Part shown: positions 6,483 to 7,621 of the stretch, piece after piece
Numbering within the stretch: the first letter of the stretch is position 1
How the letters are laid out: each line of letters begins with the position of its first letter
Notes under the pieces: model-generated
The model's input: the letters and a program-made list of their open reading frames with translations, nothing else
What the model was told of the DNA's origin: nothing
The model's database searches: none
Source of the DNA: Pseudomonadota bacterium
GTDB lineage: Bacteria > Pseudomonadota > Alphaproteobacteria > UBA8366 > JADFVY01
Length of the DNA stretch: 7,621 bases
Assembly (NCBI GenBank): GCA_015222795.1
Contig: JADFVY010000510.1
Coordinates: 1-7,621, forward strand
Direction: 5' to 3'
Translations under genes and position numbers: made by a program

Positions 6483-7130
6483 ATGGAAGCGGAAACCGCG
6501 CCCCAGATGGTGGGGCTGCTGTCGATCTGGGTTCTGGGTCTGTCGGTTGGGCTCACCGCCTGCACCGTGACTTGCCTGCCCTTCATGGGCGCGCTGGTGG
6601 TGGGCGGCGGGCACGATGGCGGAGCGGCCTTCCGCCAGACCGCCGTCTTCGCCCTCGGCAAGGTGGCAGCCTACGTCCTGCTTGGCGGGGCGGCCGGCGC
6701 CCTGGGGGAAATCCTGCTCGACGTGATCGCGGGGAATCTCGGCCACTGGCTAATCGGCGGAGTCAGTATCCTCGCCGGCATCTGGCTGGTGGCCGGGGCG
6801 AAGGTAGTGAAAAGCTGCGCTACCTCGCGCCTGCTTCAGGGGTCGCCGCCTTTCCTGCTCGGCTTCGCACTCAGCTTTGTGCCCTGTGCGCCGCTGGCGG
6901 CCTTGCTCGCCGCGGCGGCGCTGGCCGGCGACCCCGCGCAGGGCTTGGCCATGGGCGGGGCCTTCGGCCTGGGGGCGGCGTTGACGCCCTTGTTCCTGGT
7001 GCTCCCCATGCTGGGCCTGTTTGGACGGGAGATGCTGGCCGAACGCCCCCATCTTCTCACCTGGATGCGGTGGGGCGGCGCCGTGGTGCTGGCGGCGCTG
7101 GGCCTGCGGCGTATTTTTTTGGTCTGGTGA
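6483..7130 (+). CDS. CcdA/DsbD-like thiol-redox transmembrane protein (215 aa)
   Basis: The start ATG 6483 is 6 nt after the previous stop with only a weak binding site, so coupled translation is likely. Six hydrophobic helices fit the cytochrome c biogenesis/DsbD transmembrane fold, often annotated as 'sulfite exporter TauE/SafE'. The redox cysteines sit where this family keeps them: C27 and C31 in helix 1 (TACTVTCLPF) and C135 in helix 4 (FVPCAPL), in two repeat-related halves; C112 is an extra. CcdA/DsbD proteins carry reducing power from cytoplasmic thioredoxin to periplasmic thiols. In this cluster the natural partners would be the C46/C56 pair of the polyferredoxin protein or the CPIC pair of the DUF2946-like protein; this is inference. 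The C-terminus crosses a run of seven T (7114-7120) and ends IFLVW; a one-base slip would fuse it to the frame beyond. Confidence 0.85.
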   Translation: MEAETAPQMVGLLSIWVLGLSVGLTACTVTCLPFMGALVVGGGHDGGAAFRQTAVFALGKVAAYVLLGGAAGALGEILLDVIAGNLGHWLIGGVSILAGIWLVAGAKVVKSCATSRLLQGSPPFLLGFALSFVPCAPLAALLAAAALAGDPAQGLAMGGAFGLGAALTPLFLVLPMLGLFGREMLAERPHLLTWMRWGGAVVLAALGLRRIFLVW

Positions 7131-7350
7131 TGATCGGCGGCGGCGTGGCCACCATCGAGCGGGAGACCGCGAGGTCGACAGCCTCGTCGAGATTGTGGCC
7201 GACCATCTGGCGGAGGCGTAACGCTACTTCCAAACCTGTTGGCGCTCAATGGGGCGGCGCCATCCAGGCCCGCCAGGTATATCGCGGCATTGACCGATGG
7301 AGAGCGGAGCCACGTGCTGGAATATCTTAATGCGTAGTATGGCATCGAAA
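7130..7350 (+). pseudogene. Possible decayed small gene between the CcdA-like gene and tonB
   Basis: No single frame gives a clean gene here, yet three short protein-like stretches follow each other in different frames. MIGGGVATIERE starts at ATG 7130, overlapping the previous TGA. EVDSLVEIVADHLAEA runs from 7171 to a TAA at 7219-7221. LLALNGAAPSRPARYIAALTDGERSHVLEYLNA runs from 7236 to a TAG at 7335-7337, continuing after the stop as YGIEN. Together they would make a roughly 70-residue, partly helical protein needing two frameshifts and one stop to be repaired. I do not recognise the family. It may be a real remnant, an assembly error, or chance in GC-rich DNA. If nothing else, this 199-bp gap shows no terminator. 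Confidence 0.3.
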
Positions 7351-7621
7351 ACTAGCGCGCTTCCCGATTGCGGGGAATTGGATCCGGTCTTGTCGCGGGT
7401 CGGCGCCTTCGGCGCGGTGGGCGGCGCGCTGGGACTGCACGGACTGTTGCTGGCGACCTTGCTGTATTATGGGCCGTCGCAGCCCGATATGCCGCCCGAC
7501 CTGGCCGGTTTCGAAATGGTTGAACTGCCCTCCAGCGCCGGTCTGGCGGAACCCGAGCCAGCGCCCGACGAGCCGCCACCCAAGGAACCCGCGCCCGGGC
7601 CGTCGGAACCCGAGCCGGAAC
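7330..7621 (+). CDS. tonB: TonB-like energy transducer, N-terminal part, truncated by the window end
   Basis: The frame from ATG 7330 stays open to the window end (97 codons seen); ATG 7339 is an equally possible start, three codons in. A short cytoplasmic lead of about 24 residues is followed by one membrane helix (about 27-47, AFGAVGGALGLHGLLLATLLYY) with a histidine (H37) in the position where TonB keeps a functionally important one. Next come 'GFEMVELP' and a proline/glutamate-rich spacer (EPEPAPDEPPPKEPAPG...) that would span the periplasm. The C-terminal receptor-binding domain lies outside the window. TonB, with ExbB/ExbD, would power the outer-membrane receptor encoded at 2419, and its place in the same cluster suggests a dedicated transducer. 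A TolA-like protein is possible but less likely given the receptor nearby. Confidence 0.75.
   Translation, partial: MRSMASKTSALPDCGELDPVLSRVGAFGAVGGALGLHGLLLATLLYYGPSQPDMPPDLAGFEMVELPSSAGLAEPEPAPDEPPPKEPAPGPSEPEPE

Noticed and set aside
5330..7330. A 666-codon open frame on the + strand
   Set aside because: It overlaps three genes with clear cysteine motifs, membrane helices or signal peptides. Its own translation is low-complexity R/G/A/P-rich text typical of a shadow frame in GC-rich DNA.

Overview
The window looks like a GC-rich alphaproteobacterial chromosome segment, possibly Rhodospirillales-like. That placement is an inference from base composition, the NNC/NNG-rich codon use and the gene families present; no rRNA or phylogenetic marker is in the window. 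Almost everything reads on the + strand. The exception is the first 74 bases, which hold the start of a minus-strand gene resembling the N-terminus of an MFS-type transporter.

Left part (1-1708): a divergent intergenic region of about 180 bp precedes a small acidic protein of unknown function (252-560) and a three-pass membrane protein of unknown function (815-1708). Between them sits a 263-bp non-coding, MITE-like element (560-822). It has 33-bp terminal inverted repeats (31/33 matches) and a flanking TA duplication. Removing the element and one TA restores a compact overlapping gene pair: the upstream gene would end in TAA, and the downstream gene would start at an ATG now stranded before the element. 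Today the likeliest start of the downstream gene is a GTG inside the right terminal repeat, preceded by a GGAG also supplied by the repeat. The element therefore appears to have replaced the translation start of the gene it landed on.

Middle and right part (1883-7621): this is a probable metal-acquisition locus. In order it contains a secreted DUF2946-like protein starting at TTG, a TonB-dependent outer-membrane receptor, a periplasmic DUF4198-like protein with a C-terminal membrane anchor, a NapH/CcoG-like polyferredoxin membrane protein, a CcdA/DsbD-like six-helix thiol-redox membrane protein, a short stretch that may be a decayed small gene, and the start of a TonB-like energy transducer that runs off the window. 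The receptor, DUF4198, polyferredoxin and CcdA-like genes are packed with gaps of 12 and 6 nt and one 4-nt overlap.

A working model (inference) is that the receptor and TonB bring a metal or metal complex across the outer membrane. The DUF4198 protein would handle it in the periplasm, and the polyferredoxin/CcdA-like pair would pass electrons from the cytoplasm or quinone pool to reduce the metal or the periplasmic thiols that bind it. Copper is the leading candidate because DUF2946 proteins are often found beside copper receptors, but nickel, cobalt or iron cannot be excluded from sequence alone.
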